Assembly (NCBI GenBank): GCA_017431365.1
Contig: JAFRLF010000152.1
Location: forward strand, 1-36,366
Direction: 5' to 3'
Source of the DNA: Clostridia bacterium
GTDB taxonomy: Bacteria > Bacillota > Clostridia > Christensenellales > Aristaeellaceae
Length of the DNA: 36,366 nucleotides
A program made the position numbers and the translations under genes. The notes beneath the pieces were generated by a model. It did no database searches. It had not been told where the DNA came from and saw nothing but the letters and a program-made list of their open reading frames with translations. Position 1 is the stretch's first letter; each line of letters opens with the position of its first letter. Positions 7,220 to 16,441 of this stretch are shown one piece after another.

Positions 7220-8113
7220 TTACGCTTCTTTCGGCTTGCTGATGACGACTTCGTCCCCGCGCACCTCCATGCGCACGCGGTTGCCGCTGACGCCCAGCTG
7301 ATTGAGCACGTCGCGGGGGATCTGCACGCGGCCCGCTCGATCCAGCACGGCGTACTCGTCCTGAACCTCGCTCTCCTCCGTGAGGCTGGTGATCTCGCTC
7401 AGGCGCTCCGCGTAGGACTGCTTCATCACGCGCTCGGAGCTGATCTTCCCGTCGCGGATGGAGACCACGCGATTGACCTTTTTGCTGAGGAGCCTGTCGT
7501 GCGTCACGATGACCACCGTCAGCCCCGTGTCCCGGTTGATCCGCCGGAACATATCCAGGATGTAGGAGCCCGTCGCCACGTCGACGGCGCCGGTAGGCTC
7601 GTCGGCCAGAAGGATCTTCGGGTCGTTGGCCAGGGCGATGGCGATGGCCACGCGCTGCTGCTCGCCGCCGCTCAGCTGGCTCAGGCGGCTGTTTTTCCGC
7701 GCGCTCAGGCCCACCAGATCCAATAGCTCCAGCGCGCGCGCCTTTTTCTTTTCGCCGCTGTCAAAGAGCATGGGCATCTGCACGTTCTGCCAGGCCGTCA
7801 GGTACGGCAGGAGGTTGCGGGCGTTGTTCTGCCAGACGAAGCCGACCGTCTTTCTCTTGTAGTCCACGAGCTGGCGCTCGTTCAGCTTGAAAAGGTCCTT
7901 CCCGTCGACGATGAGCTTTCCGGCCGACGGCCGGTCCAACCCGCCGACCATGTTGAGAAAGGTGGATTTGCCGGAACCGCTGTTGCCGATGATGGCCATG
8001 AGTTCGCCCCGGTCTATGGTGATCTCAAGCCCCTGCAGGGCGAGCACCTCGATATCGCTGGTCTTGTAGATCTTGACCAGGTTGTCGCACTGGATGATGG
8101 GTTCACTCGCCAT
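7220..8113 (-). CDS. ABC exporter ATPase fused to a C-terminal SpoVT/AbrB-like domain
   Basis: A 297-aa protein. Residues 1-225 form a MacB/LolD-type ATPase: Walker [10 protein letters not shown] (43-51), signature LSGGE (147-151), Walker B ILLADE (167-172) and switch histidine H205. After a linker of about 25 residues, residues 253-293 ([20 protein letters not shown] and GDEVVISK) match the swapped-hairpin pattern of SpoVT/AbrB/MazE domains, which normally bind DNA as dimers. An AbrB domain on a transport ATPase is unusual. It may serve dimerisation or link transport to transcription. The gene ends the minus-strand exporter operon, overlaps the preceding ATPase gene by 11 bp, and is followed by a bidirectional terminator. 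The ATPase call is firm and the domain call is strong. Confidence 0.9.
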   Translation of the reverse strand: MASEPIIQCDNLVKIYKTSDIEVLALQGLEITIDRGELMAIIGNSGSGKSTFLNMVGGLDRPSAGKLIVDGKDLFKLNERQLVDYKRKTVGFVWQNNARNLLPYLTAWQNVQMPMLFDSGEKKKARALELLDLVGLSARKNSRLSQLSGGEQQRVAIAIALANDPKILLADEPTGAVDVATGSYILDMFRRINRDTGLTVVIVTHDRLLSKKVNRVVSIRDGKISSERVMKQSYAERLSEITSLTEESEVQDEYAVLDRAGRVQIPRDVLNQLGVSGNRVRMEVRGDEVVISKPKEA

Positions 8114-8807
8114 GGATCAGTTCCCCTCCCTCCAGCTCGTACACACGGTCTCCCAGCTCCATGAGGCCGACGTCGTGCGTCGTCATGACGATGGTCACGC
8201 CCTCCTGCCGGGTCAAGTCCTGAAACAGCTTCACCATGCTGAGGCCCGTGTTCGTGTCCAAAGCGCCCGTGGGCTCGTCCGCGAAGATGACGCGCGGCTT
8301 GTGGGCGATGGCGCGGGCGATGGCCACGCGCTGCTGCTCGCCGCCGCTCAGCTCCGCGGGCATGTGATCCCCGCGCTGGCCGAGGCCCACCATTTTGAGG
8401 CATTCCGCCGCCCGCGCGCGCCTGTCGCCCTTGTATCGCACCATGCGCAGCGCGTATTCGACGTTTTCCATTGCGGTCATCATGGGAATGAGCGCCACCG
8501 ACTGGAACACAAAGCCGATGCGCGCGCGCCTGAGCAGCGTGCGCCGGCGCTCGTCCATTTTTACGATGTTCTTGTCCTCGAAGTAGACCTTGCCCCGGGT
8601 GGGCTTGTCGAGCGCGCTCAGGATGTTCATAAGCGTCGTCTTGCCGGAGCCGGAGCGGCCTCGGAGAATGGTCAAAGATCCTCTCGGGACGTCGACGTCG
8701 ATATCCCGAAGGGCCCAGAAATCCCCGCCCTGGGTGTGAAAGCATCGCCCCACGCCCTTTGTGGATATGATGTAATCCGGCTCCTGCGCCAGCTCGTGCA
8801 TCAGCAT
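8103..8807 (-). CDS. MacB/LolD-type ABC exporter ATPase
   Basis: A 234-aa ATPase with no extra domains. Walker A is GRSGSGKTT (50-58), the signature LSGGE (153-157), Walker B VIFADE ending at E178 and the switch histidine H211. The [15 protein letters not shown] and ADEPTGALD sequences are typical of ATPases working with FtsX-type permeases. It lies 4 bp downstream of the permease gene with GGAGG 9 nt before the ATG, and overlaps the second ATPase gene. The two ATPases may form a heterodimer on the single permease, whose two halves differ. Confidence 0.93.
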   Translation of the reverse strand: MLMHELAQEPDYIISTKGVGRCFHTQGGDFWALRDIDVDVPRGSLTILRGRSGSGKTTLMNILSALDKPTRGKVYFEDKNIVKMDERRRTLLRRARIGFVFQSVALIPMMTAMENVEYALRMVRYKGDRRARAAECLKMVGLGQRGDHMPAELSGGEQQRVAIARAIAHKPRVIFADEPTGALDTNTGLSMVKLFQDLTRQEGVTIVMTTHDVGLMELGDRVYELEGGELIHGE

Positions 8808-8811
8808 AGCA

Positions 8812-11616
8812 TCAGTCCTCCCCCAGTTTCAGGGCCTGAGCGATCTTCATCCTGTTGATGATGACGCCCAGCACGACCAGACACACGGCGATCATCACCG
8901 CGATGACGATACCCAGGCGAACATTGTCGCTGGCCAGAGACACGACCCGGAGCGGCAGCGCGCTGTCAGAGGACGAATAGGCGATCTGAATGAGCGGCAT
9001 GTACAGCCGGGCCGTCAGATACCCCACCAGCGCCCCTGTCGCGATGGCCGTACCCGATATGAACACGTGTTCGTTGATCAGCATGGTCACGATCTCGCGC
9101 ATGGTCATGCCCATCGCCCTAAAAATGCCGAACTGCAGCGCGCGAGAACGTATGGACAGCACCCAGTAGATGAGGAAGCCCACGGCGCACAGCACCAGCA
9201 CGACGATAAACCCGACCGTCAGGATGCCGTTGGTCCCCTGAATGACCGGGTCGTTTTTCAGATCGACGATGCCGGCCGCCGCCACGCCGAATTTGGAAAA
9301 CAGCGTGCCCGTCTCCTCGGCGAAGTCGTAGATAAACTGACTCGAATCCGCCGCCTTCATCCATACCTGATACGGCGTTACGCCCCAGACCGCCTGCAGC
9401 TGGCTGAGGTTCGCCACGATCAGGTAATTCTCCTGCTCGGCGTAGAGGCCGTTGGACCCCTTTTTGTACACGTGACTGGCGTACGTGGGCCAGTACTCCA
9501 CAAATCCGTAGATCACGCCGCGCACGGAATTCTTCGTGTTGGTTTTGAAGTAGATCGCGTCGCCGATCTCAAAGCCGTAGTCCTCGTGGAAATTCGCCGA
9601 CACGAGAACCGCGCGCGATTTCTGAGACATGGCGTTTAAGTAGTTGTACCAGTGCTCGGGCAGAAGATCCGTGTCAAACCACGCCGTCCGGCCGAACTCC
9701 TTTGTGTTGATGCCCATGATCTGTATGTTTTTGATCGTGCCGCCGTTGACGCTCATGGTCCCGCTGGTGTCCACCAGGACGCGGGCCACGCTGTCGGCGC
9801 CTTCGAGCGAGAGATAGCGTCCAAAGTCCGGCTCCGTATACTCGAGCTCAAGCGTCGGGTCGTTTTCGACAAGGAGGGAATTGTCCTCCCATCGCTCTTC
9901 CACGACGATGTCCGCCCCCAGCATGTAGCGCAGGTTGGACTCATCGTTCGTGTTGATCGTGCGCGCGGCCGAAGCGTCGAACACGCCCAGGGCGATCGTC
10001 ATGATCAGAAACACCATGATAAAGTCCTGCCTGTGCCGCTCCCTTAGCACCCGCAGAAACGACGCGTACAGCGCCGGCGACCAGAACTTTTTGAACACCG
10101 TAAAGATGAGCCATACCAGCGCCGGCAGCACGCGCACGGCGACCAGCCCCGCCCCGAGCATGAAAAGCGACGAGCTCAGGAACAGCAGCGGGTCAAGAGA
10201 CGCGCCCTCCAGCACCTGCTGCGCCAGAAAGGCGCTCTGATTGTTGAAGGTATACAGGCCGTAAAGCCCCGCGCCGAGAGCGATGACGTCCAGGAACAGC
10301 TTCTGCCAGAGGGGCGCTTCGGAGCGCCTGTGATGCCGGCGCTGCTTCTGATTGACGATGCTCACCCGCGCGTAGCGGCGCACTGGCAGCACCATGGCGC
10401 ACATCGAGAACAGCGCCGCGACACTGGAATACATGAGCGCTTCCGGGCTCAGGACGACCTTGAGGGCGCTGCGCCGGACAAACTCCAAAAACGCGTTCGC
10501 CGAGCCTAGGACCTGCACGAGGAACATGCCAAGCGGCAGGCCGATGACCAGCGAGATCAGCGCCACGATAAAGCTCTGAAGCGCGTACACGGCGATGATC
10601 TGCGCGCGCCCCGCGCCGCGGCTCCGCAGCACGGCGATCTCCGCCTGCTCGTTGTCCAGCATCTGACGGCTGACCATGAAAATGAACGCCGCCAGCAGCA
10701 CGAAGATGGGCGCCTGCAGCACCCACATGGTGGTGCGCACCTTGCGCTCTGTCTTCTGAAACTGGGTCAGGGTGTTCGTGTAATTGTTGAGATAGGTTAC
10801 ATAGGAGTCCTCGTCAAAGGAGAGCTGATACGCGGCGGACGTGTCGAGGACGCTCTGAACGTCCCTGACGGCCAGCTGCGTGTAATCCAGCAGCTCGAAC
10901 CAGGTCGCGCTGACGCCGAAGTCAAACTCCGTCTCCACAAAGTACGACCAGAACAGTTCGTCGTTCATGAACAGTTCGCCGGCGAACATGTTCGGACTCT
11001 GCACCCAGAACGGATCCTCGTTCGAGGCCGCCTTGAACACGCCCGCCACGCGGACCCGGAGGGGCTGACCGTCCGGCGTCGTATAGCGCTTAAAGGTCAG
11101 TTCCTCCCCCAGAATGAGGTTCATGTTGTTCATGCCCATTTCGCTGACGATGACGTCGATCACGCCGTCCCCGTCAGGTTTGGGCGAGGGCATGTCGCCG
11201 GCCGCCATCTGTACGTGCCGCTCCAGTTCGCTGATCGCACCGAGGGTCAGCGTGGCCTTTGAGCGGTCGTCGCGCTCGAGGCTGGACTCGTTGGACGCCG
11301 CCTGCAGCGACATATGCCGGACGAGCTGCCTTTCCGGCAGGCCGAAGGCTTCGGGCATACGCCGGATCGTTTCGTCGTACTCGGGGAGAAAGGGGTTGCT
11401 CTTGGTCGTCCCGTTGACCTTCATGGTCATGATAAAGGGATAGCGGTTGTTGTTCTGCAGATAGGTGTTGAACTGATTGTCCAGCGTGCGCTGCAAGACG
11501 GCCTCGGTGTACATGGGGTTGGACGCCGTGATGCTGACCAGGAGAATGTTGCCGATCAGCAGGGCGATGACCATCCATTTCTTGCTGATCATCTTGCGAA
11601 CGACGAATGTAAGCAT
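8812..11616 (-). CDS. Large FtsX/MacB-type ABC permease with two core modules
   Basis: A 934-aa membrane protein. One N-terminal segment (about 11-30) is followed by a ~270-residue extracytoplasmic domain. Then come several membrane segments containing the FtsX-type core AEIAVLRSRGAGRAQIIAVY, a second extracytoplasmic domain (about 560-790) and a second core (FGIFRAMGMTMREIVTML) with three terminal segments. This duplicated layout is that of large Gram-positive FtsX-like permeases, which drive export or mechanotransmission rather than import. It is preceded by three adaptor genes and followed by two ATPase genes, all closely packed on the minus strand. GGAGGTG precedes the ATG. The substrate is unknown; candidates for this class are peptides, lipids or antimicrobial compounds. 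Confidence 0.88.
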   Translation of the reverse strand: MLTFVVRKMISKKWMVIALLIGNILLVSITASNPMYTEAVLQRTLDNQFNTYLQNNNRYPFIMTMKVNGTTKSNPFLPEYDETIRRMPEAFGLPERQLVRHMSLQAASNESSLERDDRSKATLTLGAISELERHVQMAAGDMPSPKPDGDGVIDVIVSEMGMNNMNLILGEELTFKRYTTPDGQPLRVRVAGVFKAASNEDPFWVQSPNMFAGELFMNDELFWSYFVETEFDFGVSATWFELLDYTQLAVRDVQSVLDTSAAYQLSFDEDSYVTYLNNYTNTLTQFQKTERKVRTTMWVLQAPIFVLLAAFIFMVSRQMLDNEQAEIAVLRSRGAGRAQIIAVYALQSFIVALISLVIGLPLGMFLVQVLGSANAFLEFVRRSALKVVLSPEALMYSSVAALFSMCAMVLPVRRYARVSIVNQKQRRHHRRSEAPLWQKLFLDVIALGAGLYGLYTFNNQSAFLAQQVLEGASLDPLLFLSSSLFMLGAGLVAVRVLPALVWLIFTVFKKFWSPALYASFLRVLRERHRQDFIMVFLIMTIALGVFDASAARTINTNDESNLRYMLGADIVVEERWEDNSLLVENDPTLELEYTEPDFGRYLSLEGADSVARVLVDTSGTMSVNGGTIKNIQIMGINTKEFGRTAWFDTDLLPEHWYNYLNAMSQKSRAVLVSANFHEDYGFEIGDAIYFKTNTKNSVRGVIYGFVEYWPTYASHVYKKGSNGLYAEQENYLIVANLSQLQAVWGVTPYQVWMKAADSSQFIYDFAEETGTLFSKFGVAAAGIVDLKNDPVIQGTNGILTVGFIVVLVLCAVGFLIYWVLSIRSRALQFGIFRAMGMTMREIVTMLINEHVFISGTAIATGALVGYLTARLYMPLIQIAYSSSDSALPLRVVSLASDNVRLGIVIAVMIAVCLVVLGVIINRMKIAQALKLGED

Positions 11617-11631
11617 GTCCGGTCACCTCCC

Positions 11632-12720
11632 TCAGTCCAGGATAACGGTATCGCCCTCTTGAAGCCCCTGAAGCACCCATACCTCCTGGGGCGTGATCAT
11701 CCCGGCGAGGATAAAGCGCTTGTGGGTCACGCCGTCGTCCGTCAGCGTCGTGACGATGTACTTCCCGCCGCCCAGGGCCACGGCCTTGCGGCTGATCAGC
11801 AGCACGTCCTTCATGTCCACGCTGTTTCCGCGGACGACGATCGAATTGTTCTTCGTCTCGTCAAAGGGCGAACGGTCGTCGGGCAGGATGAGCGCCCGAT
11901 CGCTGTCCAGCGAGGGAATGACGTCGGCCGCGGCCACCACCCGGCCGGTGACCGTCACCCGGTTGCGCGCCGGGCCGACCTCGACCGCGACCTCCTGCCC
12001 GTAGCGGAATTTTCCGCCGGACGCGGCGACGAACAGCACGTCCTCGCTGGCGATGGTGCACAGGGCCGTCCAGTCGTAGATCGGCTCGCTGTCCTTAAAA
12101 TACGCCAGATCGTCGACGACGCCGTCGATGGGCGCGTACACGATTTCATGGCTGCGCCGCTCGTTGAGTTCATCCAGGGCCTTTTCGATGGACGCGATCG
12201 ACGCGTCCTGTTCGAGCTTATACGCCTCCAGGCGCAGTTCCTCCTGCCGAAGGCTCAGCTGCCCCATGCCGCGGGCATAGGGGTCCGACTCGCCGTCCAC
12301 GCGCGCCTGCATGTCGAGTATGGCCTCCTCCCGGGTCTTGACCCCTTCGGCGTAATCCTCTTTGGCGCGCTGCAGCCGCAGTTCCAGTTCCTGAAGGCGC
12401 ACAGCGTCGTACTGGACGGTCACCCGGATCAGCGGATCTCCGGCCTTGACGGTGTCGCCCCGACTCGCGATCCATTCGGCGAAGAGCGCCATCTCTCCCC
12501 GGTAAAAGACGGTCTCCGTCTTTGGATAATAGCGGGAACCCGAACCGCTGACGGAGCGTATCAACTCGCCCCGCGCCGCGGTATCCGTCTTGTATCTGAC
12601 CTCGTCCGCCACGATCTTCTCCGGATCGATGAGCTGCGAGGCCCGGCCCGGCAGAGCTGCGCACAGCAGAACCGTCAGGACGAGCGCCAGGCGTCTGACG
12701 CGCCGATTACTCACCCACAT
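11632..12720 (-). CDS. HlyD/MacA-type adaptor (third of three)
   Basis: A 362-aa exported adaptor. An N-terminal signal segment (VRRLALVLTVLLCAALPGRA) lacks a lipobox. The lipoyl/barrel-sandwich halves flank a helical hairpin (about 110-185), with APIDGVVDDL marking the return half. The C-terminal VLQGLQEGDTVILD is the family's usual last strand. It is the most divergent of the three adaptors. The ATG at 12720 is preferred because AAGGAGA lies 8 nt upstream; a longer frame from 12741 has no such site. It overlaps the upstream adaptor by 14 bp and ends 15 bp before the permease start. Confidence 0.82.
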   Translation of the reverse strand: MWVSNRRVRRLALVLTVLLCAALPGRASQLIDPEKIVADEVRYKTDTAARGELIRSVSGSGSRYYPKTETVFYRGEMALFAEWIASRGDTVKAGDPLIRVTVQYDAVRLQELELRLQRAKEDYAEGVKTREEAILDMQARVDGESDPYARGMGQLSLRQEELRLEAYKLEQDASIASIEKALDELNERRSHEIVYAPIDGVVDDLAYFKDSEPIYDWTALCTIASEDVLFVAASGGKFRYGQEVAVEVGPARNRVTVTGRVVAAADVIPSLDSDRALILPDDRSPFDETKNNSIVVRGNSVDMKDVLLISRKAVALGGGKYIVTTLTDDGVTHKRFILAGMITPQEVWVLQGLQEGDTVILD

Positions 12721-13807
12721 AGACGGTCTCTCCTTCCTCAAGGCCTTCGACGATGACGGTATCGATGCCGTTGGAGCGGCCCGTCTGCACGTCGCGGCGG
12801 ACGCGTTCGCCGTCTTCGCCGATGACGTAGACGTACTTGCCCGAACCCGACGCGAGCACCGCGCCGGAGGGGATCATCAGCACATCCTCGACGAGGCCGG
12901 TCTCCATGCAGAGGACGCCGTACTGACCGGCGTGAACGGCCTCTTCGCCGCCCTCCGGCATCACGACCCTGAACCGCGAGGTCAGGCTCTGTCCGGAGAG
13001 GATCAGCGCCGTCATCTCATCGCGCGTCAGCGGATCGTAGACGACGTCGTAGCGCTGCCCGTCGATCAGGGCGTAGACCTTGTTGTTGGCGATTTCCCGG
13101 TCCGTAAGGTACTGCGTCACGATGAGCGACAGGTCCGCCGGATCCGCCATGTAGACGACGGGCTGATACGCCCGCACATACGACCCCTCCAACAGCGCGT
13201 TTTCGTAAAACACGTGCCCCGAAAAGGGCGCCGTGATGGTGTTTTTTCCGTAATCGACGGCAAGCTCGTCGTATTCGCGCTGAAGGGCACTCCTGTCGAT
13301 GGCGCGGTTCTGCTGCGCCGACAAAAGGTCGAGCTCAGCCTGCTCCACATCCAGAGCCGCAAGATCGATTTGCTGCTGACTGCCCTGCGCGCTGACCCAC
13401 TCAAGCGTCAGCCTGAGCTTTTCGATCTCGAGGCGGGCGATCTCGTCCTCGATCGCGCCGTGCTCGTCCAGGTATGAAATCCGCTCGGTCAGGTCGTCGA
13501 GCTGCTTTTTCAGATCCGTCTGGTCGATCGTGAGCAGGACCTCGCCCTGCTGCACCCACTTTCCGGGATAAATGTCCACATGGGCCAGGGTCCCGTCGAT
13601 CTCGAAGCTCAGCTCGACGCCCCGGGCTGTCAGCGCCCCCTCGTAAGCCTTCGTGGCATAGAGGTCGCCGCGCGTCACCACGGCCGAATCCGTCCTGACG
13701 CCCACAGGTTCCAGAAGTTCAGGTACCTGAACGCTTTCCCGGGCGCCGCACCCACTGAGAAGCAGAAGAAGGCCCGCCGCCAGGCAGCACAATATCCCGC
13801 GTTTCAT
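12707..13807 (-). CDS. HlyD/MacA-type adaptor lipoprotein (second of three)
   Basis: A 366-aa membrane-fusion adaptor with a lipoprotein signal peptide (lipobox LSGC, cysteine 20 from the chosen start). The barrel-sandwich start (FEIDGTLAHVDIYPGKWVQQ) and return (ITAPFSGHVFYENALLEGSY) flank a long coiled-coil hairpin, followed by a beta-barrel and the C-terminal VIVEGLEEGETVYVGE. The ATG at 13807 is 4 bp after the stop of the previous adaptor, suggesting coupled re-initiation. A TTG at 13828 with AGGAGG 6 nt upstream is an alternative that adds seven residues. Such adaptors bridge a MacB-type permease to the cell exterior. Confidence 0.88.
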   Translation of the reverse strand: MKRGILCCLAAGLLLLLSGCGARESVQVPELLEPVGVRTDSAVVTRGDLYATKAYEGALTARGVELSFEIDGTLAHVDIYPGKWVQQGEVLLTIDQTDLKKQLDDLTERISYLDEHGAIEDEIARLEIEKLRLTLEWVSAQGSQQQIDLAALDVEQAELDLLSAQQNRAIDRSALQREYDELAVDYGKNTITAPFSGHVFYENALLEGSYVRAYQPVVYMADPADLSLIVTQYLTDREIANNKVYALIDGQRYDVVYDPLTRDEMTALILSGQSLTSRFRVVMPEGGEEAVHAGQYGVLCMETGLVEDVLMIPSGAVLASGSGKYVYVIGEDGERVRRDVQTGRSNGIDTVIVEGLEEGETVYVGE

Positions 13808-13811
13808 GACA

Positions 13812-14900
13812 TCAGTCGGCGATGACAAGTTCGCCCTCCTCCAGTCCTTCGATGATCTGCACCATGTCCTGAGCCTCCAGGCCGGTGACCACGTTCTTAT
13901 AGGCTTTCATCCCATCTTCCCGCTGATAGTACACGACGGTCTGACCGTTGATCGTGGAAATGGCGCTGGCCGGCACCCGTAGCACGTCCTCGCGCGCGTC
14001 GAGCACGATCGTCAGGGACCCCCGGTCACTGTCCTCCAGTTCGAACGTCGGCTCAGCCAGAGCGAAGTAGACGTACGCCTTCTTCCCGGGCGTCCGCTCC
14101 TGAACGGGCGCGCCAACCTCCTCCGCCGTGACGACTGTGGCCTCGTATTCCTTCTTCCGGGCCGTGATCGTCACGCTGTCCCCGGGATTGAACATCTCCC
14201 ACAGGTCGGTCTCCGCGCGGAAGAGGGACATCGTGGAGTCCACCACCGTGATCACGCGGCCGCCCAGGGTAGTCACGTCGCCGTCCTTGATTTTTCTCAC
14301 ATAGGTGACTGTGCCGTCGATGGGCGAGCGCAGCTGGCGCTTCTTCAGCTGATCCTGGAGGTCGGCGTAGCGCAGCCGCGCGATGGAAACGGCGTCGTCG
14401 ATGTCCTCGACGGCTTCGTCATAGCCGCTGTTGAGCTCGGCGGCGTTTTTCTTCCGGACGTCGGGATCGACCGACGTGTCGGTGACCTCCAGGCGTCTGA
14501 GCGCCAGCGCGCGCCGCTTTTCGGTCTGCTCGCGGCTCAGCAGGAGCTTTTCAAGTTCAAGGGAAACCGCGTCCATCCGCGCCTCAAGATCCCCCAGCTC
14601 CAGCTGCATGAGGAGCTGTCCCTTTTCGACGTAATCCCCCGCGCGCACGTACACCTCGTCGAAGCGCAGCCCCGCGAGGGGGAAAGTCAGGCCTTCCGTG
14701 CGCACGGGCACGTACACGCAGCTGACCGTCCGGCTGAGGACCAGGTCGCCCCGCGTGCACGGCACAAGCGTATGCTCCACGGCCGCGTACTCGCGAATGA
14801 CGGGCGCGGTGCGGAATGTCTCCTCGGCGGGCATGAGCTCACAGCCTGTCAGGCTCAGGCACAGCGCGCCCGCCGCCAGAAACAGCAAAGGACGTTTCAA
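13812..14900 (-). CDS. HlyD/MacA-type adaptor lipoprotein (first of three)
   Basis: A 362-aa adaptor with a clear lipoprotein signal (lipobox LTGC, cysteine 20). The barrel-sandwich segment (FDEVYVRAGDYVEKGQLLM) is followed by a coiled-coil hairpin with charged heptads, a return strand LRSPIDGTVTYV, and the C-terminal IIEGLEEGELVIAD. I chose TTG at 14900: GAGGAG sits 9 nt upstream, whereas the ATG at 14909 abuts that site and could hardly be used. It begins the adaptor-permease-ATPase block and lies 46 bp after the FNT-family gene, with no convincing promoter in the gap. Confidence 0.88.
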   Translation of the reverse strand: MKRPLLFLAAGALCLSLTGCELMPAEETFRTAPVIREYAAVEHTLVPCTRGDLVLSRTVSCVYVPVRTEGLTFPLAGLRFDEVYVRAGDYVEKGQLLMQLELGDLEARMDAVSLELEKLLLSREQTEKRRALALRRLEVTDTSVDPDVRKKNAAELNSGYDEAVEDIDDAVSIARLRYADLQDQLKKRQLRSPIDGTVTYVRKIKDGDVTTLGGRVITVVDSTMSLFRAETDLWEMFNPGDSVTITARKKEYEATVVTAEEVGAPVQERTPGKKAYVYFALAEPTFELEDSDRGSLTIVLDAREDVLRVPASAISTINGQTVVYYQREDGMKAYKNVVTGLEAQDMVQIIEGLEEGELVIAD

Positions 14901-14946
14901 TGCAGTCATCTCCTCACTCGGAGCTTGTCATAAGGCGTATAGCGGC

Positions 14947-15552
14947 TCACCTGCGCCTGGCGAACCCGCCTGTCAGAACGGGCAGGAGCATGCCGCCCAC
15001 GCTGTTGCCGACGACGACGAGCGCGATGAAGCCGAACGCCCTCAGCGACACGATGCCGGAGGCCGCGAAGTAAAACATATCGGCGATGGAGTGCTCAAAC
15101 CCGCTGAGAATGAACGTGGGTATGCAGAAAATGATCCCGGCGAGGGTGTTCTTTTCCCTGTACGTGTTCACCGCCAGGTACATGAGCATGCCGCAGAACA
15201 GACCGCGCACGAGCGTCTGCCAGGCCGTCTGATTCAGGCGGTTCTGGCAGGCCGTCAGGGCCGCCTCCGCCACGGCCGGCATCGCCGTGCGGATGAGAAC
15301 GCCGCACAGCAGCGTGCCGAGGAGATTCCCCAAAAGGCACAGCAGTAGCGTTTCAACGTCGTCCTTCGAATGAGCTTGCGGGATGTTCCCCACCCGCCCC
15401 GTAAACAGGGCGTATCCCTTGAGGCAGATGCAGAGCAGGGCCACGGCAAACAGCACGGCCCCCACATACCGGTTTTCACAGGAAAGGAACACGATGCCGC
15501 CGATGGATACGGCGATGCCCGCCGCGGCGCCCGAGGTGATTTTTTTCAGCAT
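14947..15552 (-). CDS. Formate/nitrite transporter (FNT) family channel, compact
   Basis: A 201-aa membrane protein with six hydrophobic segments. Family marks are GFEHSIADMF with the pore histidine at 154, and GNSVGGMLLPVL in the last segment. Members conduct small monovalent anions such as formate, nitrite or hydrosulfide as pentamers. It is shorter than the usual 250-290 aa: loops and termini are trimmed but all six segments are present. The ATG at 15552 is chosen because GGAGTG lies upstream at normal spacing; the frame is open further upstream without a good site. It starts 7 bp after the stop of the isomerase gene, so the two are likely cotranscribed. Confidence 0.85.
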   Translation of the reverse strand: MLKKITSGAAAGIAVSIGGIVFLSCENRYVGAVLFAVALLCICLKGYALFTGRVGNIPQAHSKDDVETLLLCLLGNLLGTLLCGVLIRTAMPAVAEAALTACQNRLNQTAWQTLVRGLFCGMLMYLAVNTYREKNTLAGIIFCIPTFILSGFEHSIADMFYFAASGIVSLRAFGFIALVVVGNSVGGMLLPVLTGGFARRR

Positions 15553-15559
15553 GATCGAT

Positions 15560-16441
15560 TCACTCCATACTCTGTCGGTCGGTCTCTGTCTTCTGCCCTT
15601 CAAGCGCCGCCAGATGCCGTCTGAGCGTCCGCACGGCCATTTCGTGCCCCTCGCGGGGGTCGATGTCCCGCCAGTATCGCCCGCACTCCAGTTCCAGATT
15701 GAACACGCCCCGGTATCCCGCCGCGATCAAATGCCTCAGGTAATCCCCCAGCGGGAGATTGTCCTCCGTCGGCGGATAGTGGGTCGTGTTCGCCACGCCG
15801 TGGATGTGCGTATGCACCGCCCGCTTCAGGAACCATTCCGACGGCAGAAACGGCGTGCACTCGGGAAACGCCAGAAAATTGGAGTACAGATGCCCGAAGT
15901 CGAAGCACACGCCCACGTTCGACCTGTCCGCCTCGCGCACCGTCGCCTCTACGCCGTGGCAGTCCATGATCGAGAGGCCGCTGCGGTGGATGCGGTTGTT
16001 CTCCAGCGCGAAGACGACGTTCAGTCCCCGCTCGCAGGCATAGTCGGACAAAAGCCTCAGCATGCGCACGGTGTTCGCCTGATCCAGCGGTTCGCTCCCC
16101 GTGCGCAGGGAGTGCACGGTCAGCGGCACAGGGCCGTATTCGCGGGGGATCTGCTCGAGGGCCGGCATCAGCGGCCCGAAAAAACCGGCGCCGTCCGTCT
16201 CCGTCAGAGTCGCGTGAATCGTGAGCCGCAGCCCGCAGCCGAGCACGTCGGCGGCGCAGGCCGCCGTCGTGGACCGGGGCGTGTCTGGCCGTACGGTGCG
16301 CAGCTCCACCGAGTCGACGCCCATATCTTTCAGCGCCCTTAAAAGCGCCATATGCCCCCCGTACGCGTCCAGCAGCATCTTATCCGCCTCAGTGACGGGA
16401 GATTCCATGAGCATGCTGGGGGGCAGCGAGGTTCCAATCAT
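15560..16441 (-). CDS. Sugar phosphate isomerase/epimerase (xylose isomerase-like TIM barrel)
   Basis: A 293-aa soluble protein of the AP-endonuclease-2 / xylose-isomerase-like TIM-barrel superfamily. Typical metal-site strands are visible: VVFALENN, VGVCFDFGHLYSN and VHTHIHGV, then VFNLELECG. These place the conserved Glu, Asp/His and His residues of the divalent metal centre. Members isomerise or epimerise sugars, or act on inositol and related compounds; the substrate cannot be inferred. It is the first gene of a closely packed minus-strand run that continues through the FNT channel into the exporter genes. AAGGAGA precedes the ATG by about 10 nt. Confidence 0.82.
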   Translation of the reverse strand: MIGTSLPPSMLMESPVTEADKMLLDAYGGHMALLRALKDMGVDSVELRTVRPDTPRSTTAACAADVLGCGLRLTIHATLTETDGAGFFGPLMPALEQIPREYGPVPLTVHSLRTGSEPLDQANTVRMLRLLSDYACERGLNVVFALENNRIHRSGLSIMDCHGVEATVREADRSNVGVCFDFGHLYSNFLAFPECTPFLPSEWFLKRAVHTHIHGVANTTHYPPTEDNLPLGDYLRHLIAAGYRGVFNLELECGRYWRDIDPREGHEMAVRTLRRHLAALEGQKTETDRQSME

